Origin: Streptomyces sp. L2
GTDB lineage: Bacteria > Actinomycetota > Actinomycetes > Streptomycetales > Streptomycetaceae
Reading direction: 5' to 3'
DNA: 64,000 nt
Assembly: GCF_004124325.1 (NCBI RefSeq)
Contig: NZ_QBDT01000001.1
Span: 2,666,001 to 2,730,000, forward strand
The notes beneath the pieces were generated by a model that worked only from the letters and a program-made list of their open reading frames with translations, did not search any database and was not told where the DNA came from. Position 1 is the stretch's first letter; every line of letters starts with the position of its first letter. The position numbers and the translations under genes were made by a program. This document shows positions 57,193 to 64,000 of this stretch, in pieces.

Positions 57193-58353
57193 TCACGGCC
57201 GGCGCCCCCGGAACCGCCGCCGCTCGGGCCGGGCGGGCGCCGGCTCGTCCGGTGAGGGCTCGTCGGCCAACCGTACGACCGGGTCGTCCGGCCCCTCCCT
57301 ACCGGCCACGACCGGCCGGTCCGCACGCATGGCCTTGGCCCGGTACTGGGCGGCGTCCGCGAGCCGGAACAGCCGCCGGGCCGAGGGCACCGGGCCGATC
57401 GCGTCCTCGGTCGAGGCGACCCCGCACGCCACGCCCTCTCCCAGTTCCAGCTCCGCGGCCCGGCGGCACAGCTCGTCGGCCGCCTTGACCACGTCGTCGG
57501 CGGGCGGCCCCACCGCGAGCAGACAGAACTCGTCCCCACCGAGCCGGGCCGACAGGGCCCCCGGCACCATCGCCCCGCACAGCGACAGCACCGACCCGAA
57601 CCGCTCCAGGAGCCGGTCGCCGACCTCGTGACCGTGAGTGTCGTTGACCCGCTTGAGCCCGTTGAGGTCACAGACCACCAGACTCACCACGACCCCCTCG
57701 GCCCGGTGCCGCTCGATGGCCTCGTCCAGGCAGGTGTCGACACAGCGGCGGTTGGCCAGACCGGTGAGGGCGTCGGTGTAGGCCAGCCGGCGGGCCTCCT
57801 CCAGCCGCTCGGTCTGCGCGAGACCGGCGGCGACGACGGAGGCGAGCACGGTGGCGAAGTCGGCGTCGCGCGGCCGGAACACGGCGGCGCCGACCGGACG
57901 GGCCACGTACAGCTCGCCCCAGGCCCGCCCGTGCAGCACGACCGGCGCGACGACGCAGCAGCCCCGGCCGCGCCGGCGCAGGGCGGCGACCCGCTGGTGG
58001 AAGTAGCCGGGGGTGCCGGCGGCGGGCCCCTCGGCAGTCTCCACCCAGGCGTTCGGCTCACCCCCGCCCGCCCACCGCTCGTGCAGGAACTCGGTGATCT
58101 CCGGGAACTGGTGCACCGGATAGGCCTCGGCCTCCGGGAACTCCTCCTCGTCCACGGCCCGGTCCCCCACGTTCACCAGGACCCGCAGCCGCCCCAGCTC
58201 CCGCTCCCACACCGACAGCGCCGCGAAGCTGCCGTCCAGCGCCCGGCACGCGCCCAGCGCGGCGGCCCGCCACGACTCCCGCGGAGTGTGTGCCGCCGCC
58301 ATCCCCTGCGCCAGCGCCACCACGGCGGCGAGCCGCTTTTCCTCACCCATCAC
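57193..58353 (-). CDS. GAF-GGDEF diguanylate cyclase-type protein
   Basis: A 386-residue protein: an N-terminal GAF-like sensor (residues about 10-180) and a GGDEF domain with intact ARLGGDEFCLLAVG active site and DALTGLANRRCVDTCLDEAI. The inhibitory RxxD site is not at the usual place. It should make cyclic di-GMP, a developmental signal in Streptomyces. GTG 58353 or ATG 58350 starts it; the tail is Pro/Arg-rich. Confidence 0.9.
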   Translation of the reverse strand: MMGEEKRLAAVVALAQGMAAAHTPRESWRAAALGACRALDGSFAALSVWERELGRLRVLVNVGDRAVDEEEFPEAEAYPVHQFPEITEFLHERWAGGGEPNAWVETAEGPAAGTPGYFHQRVAALRRRGRGCCVVAPVVLHGRAWGELYVARPVGAAVFRPRDADFATVLASVVAAGLAQTERLEEARRLAYTDALTGLANRRCVDTCLDEAIERHRAEGVVVSLVVCDLNGLKRVNDTHGHEVGDRLLERFGSVLSLCGAMVPGALSARLGGDEFCLLAVGPPADDVVKAADELCRRAAELELGEGVACGVASTEDAIGPVPSARRLFRLADAAQYRAKAMRADRPVVAGREGPDDPVVRLADEPSPDEPAPARPERRRFRGRRP

Positions 58354-58610
58354 CCCAGATTAGGGAGAAATCGGCTGATTTGAGTCATTGCGACTGCACC
58401 CAGATGGCCACGATCCATGCCGCACCATCCACGCCCGCTTGAGAGAATTCACCCCTGATTCACACCTAAGAGTGAATAACTGGATGATTGTCCACACCCA
58501 CCCCCCGCCCCTGCGATGTCCTGAGGCCACCGGACGGCCAGGCATCCCGGAAAACCTCTCGGAACCTCTCAGGCATCTCGAAACCTCTCAGAACAGGGAG
58601 CAGGGGGAAC

Positions 58611-59021
58611 ATGCGCGTCTTCGTTCTCTGCGCATGGCTGCTGACCGCGGCCCTCGGCGGCTACCTCGCCGCCGTATGGATCCGCCACGGCGGCCTCAGA
58701 CAGCGCACACCGGGCGTGACCCGACTACCGCTGTGGCTGGTGCTCGGCCACGTGGCGCTCGCCGTGGCCGGACTGCTCGCCTGGACGGCGTTCCTCCTGG
58801 GCGGGGTGCGCGGCTCGGCGTGGGCGGCCTGCGCGGTGGTCCTCATCGTCGCCGCGTTCGGCTTCATGATGCTGCTGCGCTGGCTGCCCAGCTCCGGCCG
58901 CCACTCGCAGGACGGGGCCACGGCGGAACGTCACTTCCCGCTCACCGCGGTGGTCGCCCACGGCACGAGCGCGGGCGCCACGGTCCTGCTGGTCCTCCTG
59001 GTGGTCCTGGGCAGGACCTGA
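58611..59021 (+). CDS. Four-helix membrane protein, unknown
   Basis: A 136-residue membrane protein with four hydrophobic segments and a hydrophilic loop (SSGRHSQDGATAERHFPLT) before the last helix. No family recognised. ATG 58611 follows AGGGGGAAC. Three AACCTCTC motifs lie upstream. Confidence 0.75.
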   Translation: MRVFVLCAWLLTAALGGYLAAVWIRHGGLRQRTPGVTRLPLWLVLGHVALAVAGLLAWTAFLLGGVRGSAWAACAVVLIVAAFGFMMLLRWLPSSGRHSQDGATAERHFPLTAVVAHGTSAGATVLLVLLVVLGRT

Positions 59022-59023
59022 CC

Positions 59024-59818
59024 TCACTCCCCGGGCCACTCCGGCTTCCGCTTCTCGTTGAACGCGGCCACACCCTCGGCCCGGTCCCCGGAGAACGCCA
59101 CCGACCGCCACGCCGCGTCCTCGACGTCGAGCCCGGCCCGCAGATCGAGCCCGTGCCCCAGCCGCAGCGCCCGCTTGGCGGCCCGCAGCCCCACCGGCGA
59201 GTTCCCGGCGATGCGCGCACCCAGCGCCAGCGCCTCCTCCCGGTCGAGCCCCTCCTCGACCAGCACGTCGACGAGCCCCAGCGCACGAGCCTCCTCGCCC
59301 TCAACTCGCCGGGCGGAGAAGATCAGCTCGGCAGCGCGAGCGGCCCCCACTCGGCGGGGCAGCAACTGCGTCCCCCCACCCCCGGGAATCACCCCCACCG
59401 ACACCTCGGGCAGCCCCACCACGGCCGTACGGTCGGCCACGATCAGATCGCAGGACAGCGCCAGCTCGAACCCGCCGCCCAGCGCGAACCCGTGCACGGC
59501 GGCGATCGTCGGCATCGGCAGCTCCAGCACCCCGGTGTACGCACCCCGGGCCACCGGCCGCTGCCGCACCAGATCGGCGTCACTGAACGAGTTCCGCTCC
59601 TTCAGGTCCGCACCCACACAGAAGGCCCGCTCGTGGGACGACGTCAGTACGACGACCCGCGCGTCCCGGTCGGCGGCCAGCGCGGCACACGCGGCCGAGA
59701 GCGAGCGGGCCATCTCCGTCGACACGGCGTTCATGGCCTTGGGCCGGTCCAGCACCAGCTCCGCCACGTGCCCGTGCCGCCGCACCAGCACGAACTCCCC
59801 GAACCGCTCCTCGCTCAT
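59024..59818 (-). CDS. Enoyl-CoA hydratase/isomerase family protein
   Basis: A 264-residue crotonase-fold enzyme. Oxyanion-hole stretches are FCVGADLKERN and VHGFALGGGFELALSCDLIV; catalytic Glu positions in LPEVSVGVIPGGGGTQLLP. Hydration of enoyl-CoA in fatty-acid degradation is likely; related isomerases cannot be excluded. ATG 59818 follows GGAGGGTG. A palindromic operator sits 12 bases upstream, so transcription is probably controlled by a TetR-type factor. Confidence 0.9.
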   Translation of the reverse strand: MSEERFGEFVLVRRHGHVAELVLDRPKAMNAVSTEMARSLSAACAALAADRDARVVVLTSSHERAFCVGADLKERNSFSDADLVRQRPVARGAYTGVLELPMPTIAAVHGFALGGGFELALSCDLIVADRTAVVGLPEVSVGVIPGGGGTQLLPRRVGAARAAELIFSARRVEGEEARALGLVDVLVEEGLDREEALALGARIAGNSPVGLRAAKRALRLGHGLDLRAGLDVEDAAWRSVAFSGDRAEGVAAFNEKRKPEWPGE

Positions 59819-59829
59819 GACACCCTCCG

Positions 59830-59845
59830 GTTAACGCGTGTTAAC
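59830..59845. promoter_or_regulatory. Operator candidate upstream of the enoyl-CoA hydratase
   Basis: GTTAAC-GCGT-GTTAAC, two self-complementary hexamers four bases apart, next to the ribosome site of the minus-strand gene. In this GC-rich DNA such AT-rich hexamers are conspicuous; a TetR-like fatty-acid regulator site is plausible. Confidence 0.55.
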
Positions 59846-59994
59846 AAATCGACGGCCATCATCGCAGTCACCCCGGCCTCGACGGAAGAGCCACCACCCC
59901 ACCCTCCCTACGCCCGTTCGAGTGACATCCGGCCGACTCGCCCCACCCCGCCCAGACAACCGCATAACGTGCGCTGCGCCAGGGGAGGGACGGT

Positions 59995-60564
59995 ATGACG
60001 CCAATAGCCACAAACACACCGGAGCCACAGCCCACGGACGGGCGCGGCCGCCACCGCAAGCCCCGCCCGCGCAAGGTCCTGCTGGCGGCCGGCGGGCTGG
60101 CCCTGGCAGCAGGGGTACTGAGCCTGGTCCGCCTCTCACCCGACTCCGGAGTGGGCGCCCCCGGCACAGCGGCGGCGGAACCCCGCCTCACCCCGGGCAC
60201 CACGGAAACGGAAGCGCCGCCCAGCACCCCACCCACGAGCGCCACCCCGACGGCGCCGCCGACCTCGACGTCCCCGATGGGCGGCAGAATCACCCCACCC
60301 CCACCACACCCCACCCAAACGCCCGCAGAACCGCAGGCACAGGCCACCCCACCCCCGTATCCCACAACAACCCCCCACGGGGCGATCCACCCGGCCCCCA
60401 CACCACCACCCGCACAAGACCACGAGCCGCCCCACACACACCCGGCTCCGCACCCGACCACCACCCCAAGCCCGCAGCCGGCCGCCACCCCACCCCCCAA
60501 GGACCAGGGCGGGATCTGCCTACCGGTAGTCGGCCTGTGCGTGGGCCCACTGGGCCGGGGTTAG
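59995..60564 (+). CDS. Membrane-anchored Pro/Thr-rich protein
   Basis: A 189-residue protein: basic N-terminus (RGRHRKPRPRK), one membrane helix (VLLAAGGLALAAGVLSLVRL), then about 120 residues of Pro, Thr and His, ending with ICLPVVGLCVGPLGRG whose two Cys could form a disulfide. Likely a surface stalk; no function known. ATG 59995. Confidence 0.7.
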   Translation: MTPIATNTPEPQPTDGRGRHRKPRPRKVLLAAGGLALAAGVLSLVRLSPDSGVGAPGTAAAEPRLTPGTTETEAPPSTPPTSATPTAPPTSTSPMGGRITPPPPHPTQTPAEPQAQATPPPYPTTTPHGAIHPAPTPPPAQDHEPPHTHPAPHPTTTPSPQPAATPPPKDQGGICLPVVGLCVGPLGRG

Positions 60565-60573
60565 GCAGGGGCC

Positions 60574-61692
60574 CTATGCGTCGGCCTCGCGGCGGTTGAG
60601 GAGCCAGGGCTCGACAACGCCCAGCCCGCGAACGGGTCGCTGCCACATCGGCTGGAGGGCGAACCGGTACGTCGGCGGCTCCTCCCCCTCCTTCTCCGCG
60701 GCGGCCGCGGCCTCGGCGGCCTCCGCCTCCGAGGCAGGCGCCTCACCCGTCCGGGTCAGCTCCTCGGCGAACGCGCTGTCCACGAGCACGGCGTCCCGTG
60801 GCGCTATCGAGGTCAGCCGGGACGCGAGGTTGACAGTCGTACCGAAGACGTCGCCCATCCGCGTGGTCACGGTCCCGAACGCCATGCCCACCCGCAGCTC
60901 CGGCATGGTCTCGTCATGGGCCATGGTCTCGACCAAACGCAGCGCGATGTCAGCGGCCGTACCGGCGTCGTCGGCGGCGTACAGCACCTCGTCACCGAGG
61001 GTCTTGATCAGCCGCCCGCCCCGCGCCGCGACAAGATCCGCGGCGGTGGTCTCGAACGCCTCGACCAGCTCGCCGAGCTCCTCCTCCTCCATCCGCCGGG
61101 TCAGCCGGGTGAACCCCACGAGGTCGGCGAAGCCGACGGCCAGCCGCCGGTCGACCATCTCCTCGTCGTCACCGGTCTGCACGACCCGCCCGGCCGACGC
61201 GGCGAGCTGGCGCCGCCAGACGTAGACGAGGAACTCCTCCAGCTCGGGAAGCAGCAGCTCGACGATCGGATACGTCACCTCGGTCCGGGTCATGCCCGGC
61301 TCGGGAGGCTCGGTCAGCCCTTCGAGAAAGGAATCGATCTGCCATTCGGCCAACCGGGCGGTGGTCTGCCCGGTCGACCGGGCCACCTGCACCGCCATGG
61401 CCTCGCTGAGCAGCCCCGCCTCGACGAGACCGGCCAGGCGCCGCAGGGCGAGCACGTCCGCTTCCGTCAGCGCTTTGGCCTGCCCGATGTCGGCGAAGCC
61501 CATCGCCCGCCAGAAGCGGGAGGCCAGCTCCATGGAGACACCGGCGCTGCGGGCCGCCTGAAAGGGGGTGTAGCGCCGCTCGGCACCCAGGATGAGCTGT
61601 TCGAGACGCAGCGCGAGGGGGTCCTCGCCGGACTCGGCGGCCTCCGGGTCAACCCGGTCGCCCTCACCGGAGCCCGTGTCGTCGACGGTCAC
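60574..61692 (-). CDS. cya: Class III adenylate cyclase
   Basis: A 372-residue cytosolic class III cyclase with an N-terminal helical regulatory part (RRYTPFQAARSAGVSMELAS) and the catalytic domain VGFADLVGFTRLTRRMEEEE, KTLGDEVLYAA, and VVTRMGDVFGTTVNLASRLT with the transition-state Asn and Arg. It makes cyclic AMP, important for germination and development in Streptomyces. An acidic insert (EAEAAEAAAAAEKEGEEP) occurs near the C-terminus. GTG 61692. Confidence 0.93.
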   Translation of the reverse strand: MTVDDTGSGEGDRVDPEAAESGEDPLALRLEQLILGAERRYTPFQAARSAGVSMELASRFWRAMGFADIGQAKALTEADVLALRRLAGLVEAGLLSEAMAVQVARSTGQTTARLAEWQIDSFLEGLTEPPEPGMTRTEVTYPIVELLLPELEEFLVYVWRRQLAASAGRVVQTGDDEEMVDRRLAVGFADLVGFTRLTRRMEEEELGELVEAFETTAADLVAARGGRLIKTLGDEVLYAADDAGTAADIALRLVETMAHDETMPELRVGMAFGTVTTRMGDVFGTTVNLASRLTSIAPRDAVLVDSAFAEELTRTGEAPASEAEAAEAAAAAEKEGEEPPTYRFALQPMWQRPVRGLGVVEPWLLNRREADA

Positions 61693-61817
61693 GCCTGCTG
61701 CCCTTCCGATCTGCCACGGTCAGTTATCGACCGGCCTCAACTCTACGGCAGGTGTGCGCCAGCTCACTCCTGCGGGGCCGCGCCGCCACAACTCCCCTCA
61801 CCCAAAGAACGCAGGCT

Positions 61818-62040
61818 CCCCGCGCCCCCGAGCGGGGCTGCAGCAGTGCGCGAAACCCCACAGCGCCGTACCAGCCTGCCGGCCGGTGGGGGCTTCTCGC
61901 GCAGTTCCCCGCGCCCCTTGGCGGGGTTGCAGCCCTGTCGGCCAAACAGTGCTCGAAGCACCGCAGCGGCGTACCAGGCTGCCCGCCGGTGGGGGCTTGT
62001 CGCGCAGTTCCCCGCGCCCCTTGGCGGAGTTGCGGGACCG
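61818..62040. repeat. Array of three intergenic repeat copies
   Basis: CCCCGCGCCCC-type starts occur at 61818, 61907 and 62010. The second and third are preceded by GGTGGGGGCTTNTCGCGCAGTT and followed by TTGGCGGNGTTGC. Between them GCGTACCAGNCTGCC is also repeated. Unit spacing is 89 and 103 bases. The core is the inverse of the repeat at 5029-5095. Confidence 0.75.
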
Positions 62041-62399
62041 TGGGCCGAACAGGGGGCGGGAAGGCGCTCGCGGCGGGGAGGGGGCGGGGCGGGGGGTGTC
62101 TGCCCGCAGGGTTGGCGCGTCAACGCCCTCGCTTTTGAACACCCGATTTCGCGCCGTTCCGAGGACGGACACCCCCCGACCCGACCCCGCACCCCAGACA
62201 ACGCGACGCGCACCGCGCACCCCCACACACCGACACATGCGCCGCAGGCATCCCCCCACCCACCGGCACCCGCATCCACACCCGCCACCACGCACCGCAC
62301 CCGTCCCCCCAACGCCACCACGCACCGCACCCGCCCCCGCACCTCGCCCAGCGCCGCAGGCGCCCGCGCCCGCCCCCCGCCGAGCGCCGCAGGCACGTC
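62041..62399. other. C-rich, low-complexity gene-poor stretch
   Basis: About 360 bases with a strong C bias on the plus strand after 62160, including two ACCACGCACCGCACCCG-like repeats and two AGCGCCGCAGGC copies. No gene is supported. On the birA transcript this would be a G-rich 3' tail. Confidence 0.5.
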
Positions 62400-63269
62400 T
62401 CACGCCGGTCGCAAGTGCACGATGTCCCCCGCTCCCACCGGCTCCCGCACCCCCTCCTCCGTGGCGATGACCAACCGCCCGTCCCCGTCCACGGCCACCG
62501 CCTCGCCCACCACGGCCCGCTCCCCCGGCAACTCCGCCCGCACGGTCCGCCCCAACGTCGCGCACCCCGCCACGTACGCCTCCTGCAACCCGCTGACCAG
62601 CGGATCCCCGCCCGCCGCCCGCCACCGCCCGTACCAGGTCTCCAGCGACCGCAGCACGGCCCGCAGCAGCGGATCCCGGTCGGTCCCCACCGCCCCGGCC
62701 AGCGCCAGCGACCCCGCCGCCGGAACCGGCAGCTCCTCCGCCCGCAGCGTGACGTTCAGACCGACCCCGACGACGACACCACCGTCCCCCGCCGCCTCGG
62801 CGAGGATCCCCCCGGCCTTCCGCTCCTCCCCACCCACGCTCACCAGCAGATCGTTCGGCCACTTCAGCGCCGTATCCACGCCGGCCGCCCGCGACAGCCC
62901 CGTCGCCACCGCCACCCCGGTGAGCAGCGGCAGCCACCCCCACCGGGCCACCGGCACCTCGGCGGGCCGCAGCAGCACGGAGAAGAACAGCCCGGAGCGC
63001 GGCGGAGCCGTCCACTGCCGGTCGAGCCGCCCCCGCCCGGCGGTCTGCTCCTCGGCGACGAGCACGGCCCCCTCCCCCACCGCACCCGCGACCGCCCGGG
63101 CGACCAGGTCGGAGTTGGTGGACCCGGTCCGCTGGACCACGTCAACACCGGTCCACAGACTCCCCTCCCGCACGAGCGCCCGCCGCAGCGAGCCCACGTT
63201 CAGGGGCGGACGGCCCAGATCGGACCAACGGCTGTCACTGGACGAAGAAGAGGCATCTCGCGGCGTCAT
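62400..63269 (-). CDS. birA: Biotin--[acetyl-CoA carboxylase] ligase
   Basis: A 289-residue biotin protein ligase that activates biotin with ATP and attaches it to biotin-carboxyl carrier domains. Motifs: RTGSTNSDLV, AEEQTAGRGRLDRQW (biotinyl-AMP loop), LKWPNDLLV and VVVGVGLNV. It lacks the N-terminal repressor helix-turn-helix, so it is monofunctional. It is divergent from pccB, the beta subunit of a biotin-dependent carboxylase. ATG 63269. Confidence 0.94.
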   Translation of the reverse strand: MTPRDASSSSSDSRWSDLGRPPLNVGSLRRALVREGSLWTGVDVVQRTGSTNSDLVARAVAGAVGEGAVLVAEEQTAGRGRLDRQWTAPPRSGLFFSVLLRPAEVPVARWGWLPLLTGVAVATGLSRAAGVDTALKWPNDLLVSVGGEERKAGGILAEAAGDGGVVVGVGLNVTLRAEELPVPAAGSLALAGAVGTDRDPLLRAVLRSLETWYGRWRAAGGDPLVSGLQEAYVAGCATLGRTVRAELPGERAVVGEAVAVDGDGRLVIATEEGVREPVGAGDIVHLRPA

Positions 63270-63379
63270 GCAACCCACAGTAGGTGTGGGAAAGGCCGCA
63301 GTGCTGATCGCTGAGCCCAGCACTACTCTACGGATGAGTAACCGTCCCCCCTTTTGAGCAGGCAGGGAGCCGCATCCCG

Positions 63380-64000
63380 ATGTCCGAGCCGGAAGAGCGT
63401 CAAGAGATCGACATCCACACCACCGCTGGGAAGCTCGCCGATCTCCAGCGGCGCATCGACGAGGCGACGCACGCCGGCTCCGCACGCGCCGTCGAGAAGC
63501 AGCATGCCAAGGGCAAGCTGACGGCCCGTGAGCGGATCGAACTCCTCCTCGACGAGGACTCGTTCGTCGAGCTGGACGAGTTCGCCCGGCACCGCTCCAC
63601 CAACTTCGGCCTGGAGCAGAACCGCCCGTACGGCGACGGCGTCGTCACCGGCTACGGCACGGTCGACGGCCGCCCCGTCGCGGTCTTCTCCCAGGATTTC
63701 ACGGTCTTCGGCGGCGCCCTCGGCGAGGTCTACGGCCAGAAGATCGTCAAGGTCATGGACTTCGCGCTGAAGACGGGCTGCCCGGTCATCGGCATCAACG
63801 ACTCGGGCGGCGCCCGCATCCAGGAGGGCGTGGCCTCCCTCGGCGCGTACGGCGAGATCTTCCGCCGCAACACGCACGCCTCCGGCGTCATCCCCCAGAT
63901 CAGCCTGATCGTCGGCCCGTGCGCGGGCGGCGCGGTCTACTCCCCGGCGATCACGGACTTCACGGTGATGGTCGACCAGACCAGCCACATGTTCATCACC
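63380..64000 (+). CDS. pccB: Propionyl-CoA/acyl-CoA carboxylase beta subunit, 3' end outside the window
   Basis: 207 residues of the carboxyltransferase subunit that moves a carboxyl group from carboxybiotin to propionyl- or acetyl-CoA, giving methylmalonyl- or malonyl-CoA. Motifs: [62 protein letters not shown] and [16 protein letters not shown] (oxyanion hole). The N-terminal sequence matches Streptomyces PccB. ATG 63380. The rest, about 320 residues, lies beyond the edge. Confidence 0.93.
   Translation, partial: MSEPEERQEIDIHTTAGKLADLQRRIDEATHAGSARAVEKQHAKGKLTARERIELLLDEDSFVELDEFARHRSTNFGLEQNRPYGDGVVTGYGTVDGRPVAVFSQDFTVFGGALGEVYGQKIVKVMDFALKTGCPVIGINDSGGARIQEGVASLGAYGEIFRRNTHASGVIPQISLIVGPCAGGAVYSPAITDFTVMVDQTSHMFIT

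Overview
The window is GC-rich chromosomal DNA from a Streptomyces, or a very close relative. The evidence is strong third-position G/C codon use, GTG and TTG starts, 4-base stop/start overlaps, actinobacterial families (mycothiol conjugate amidase, DUF397, DUF6879, DUF4307, DUF6247, DrrAB) and a run of housekeeping genes typical of the Streptomyces core: pckG, mca, greA, ilvA, metB, msrA, hutH, class III adenylate cyclase, birA and pccB. pckG is cut by the left edge and pccB by the right edge. No rRNA, tRNA or CRISPR array was seen.

Left core (1-13.1 kb): pckG, a hemolysin III-type membrane protein, a DHA2-type MFS exporter broken by two short palindromic insertions and a frameshift, its TetR regulator, and a Mut7-C protein. 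A tightly coupled four-gene leftward operon follows: processive GT2, GT39-type mannosyltransferase-like protein, DPM-GtrA fusion, and a secreted galactose-oxidase-like radical copper protein. Next is a complete yyaL-type gene.

Island (about 13,106-31,915, 18.8 kb): an integrative element inserted in that yyaL gene. A large serine integrase sits at the right end, 58 bp from the junction. The same 14-bp core occurs at both ends, and joining the two element ends gives an attP with perfect 9-bp inverted arms. The element carries its own 5' half of yyaL, so the gene at the left junction is a full-length hybrid and the original 5' half is left as a stub at the right junction. Cargo: an XRE/DUF397/DUF6879 regulatory module; decayed gene fragments; a PLAT-like protein with a long acidic repeat tail; a DnaK fragment holding only the C-terminal lid; a repeat protein and a 203-residue protein I could not assign; a Tn3 transposase remnant beside a 68-bp perfect palindrome; a VOC protein; and a four-gene module of tyrosine recombinase, XRE protein, nine-zinc-ribbon protein with a degenerate recombinase domain, and HNH endonuclease.

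Right core (31.9-64 kb): an NB-ARC/TPR regulator, mca and DUF4307, greA, a DrrAB exporter with a palindromic operator, ilvA, a MarR regulator, a sigma-like protein, metB, msrA, a DUF6247 toxin-antitoxin-like pair, a zinc alcohol dehydrogenase divergent from an XRE regulator, a MacB-type ABC system, a lipoprotein L,D-transpeptidase, a LAxTG surface protein, a lipoprotein, hutH, a GGDEF protein, an enoyl-CoA hydratase with a palindromic operator, adenylate cyclase, an array of intergenic repeats, birA and pccB.

The two most notable systems are the integrase that targets yyaL and rebuilds it, and the zinc-ribbon recombinase module nested inside that island.
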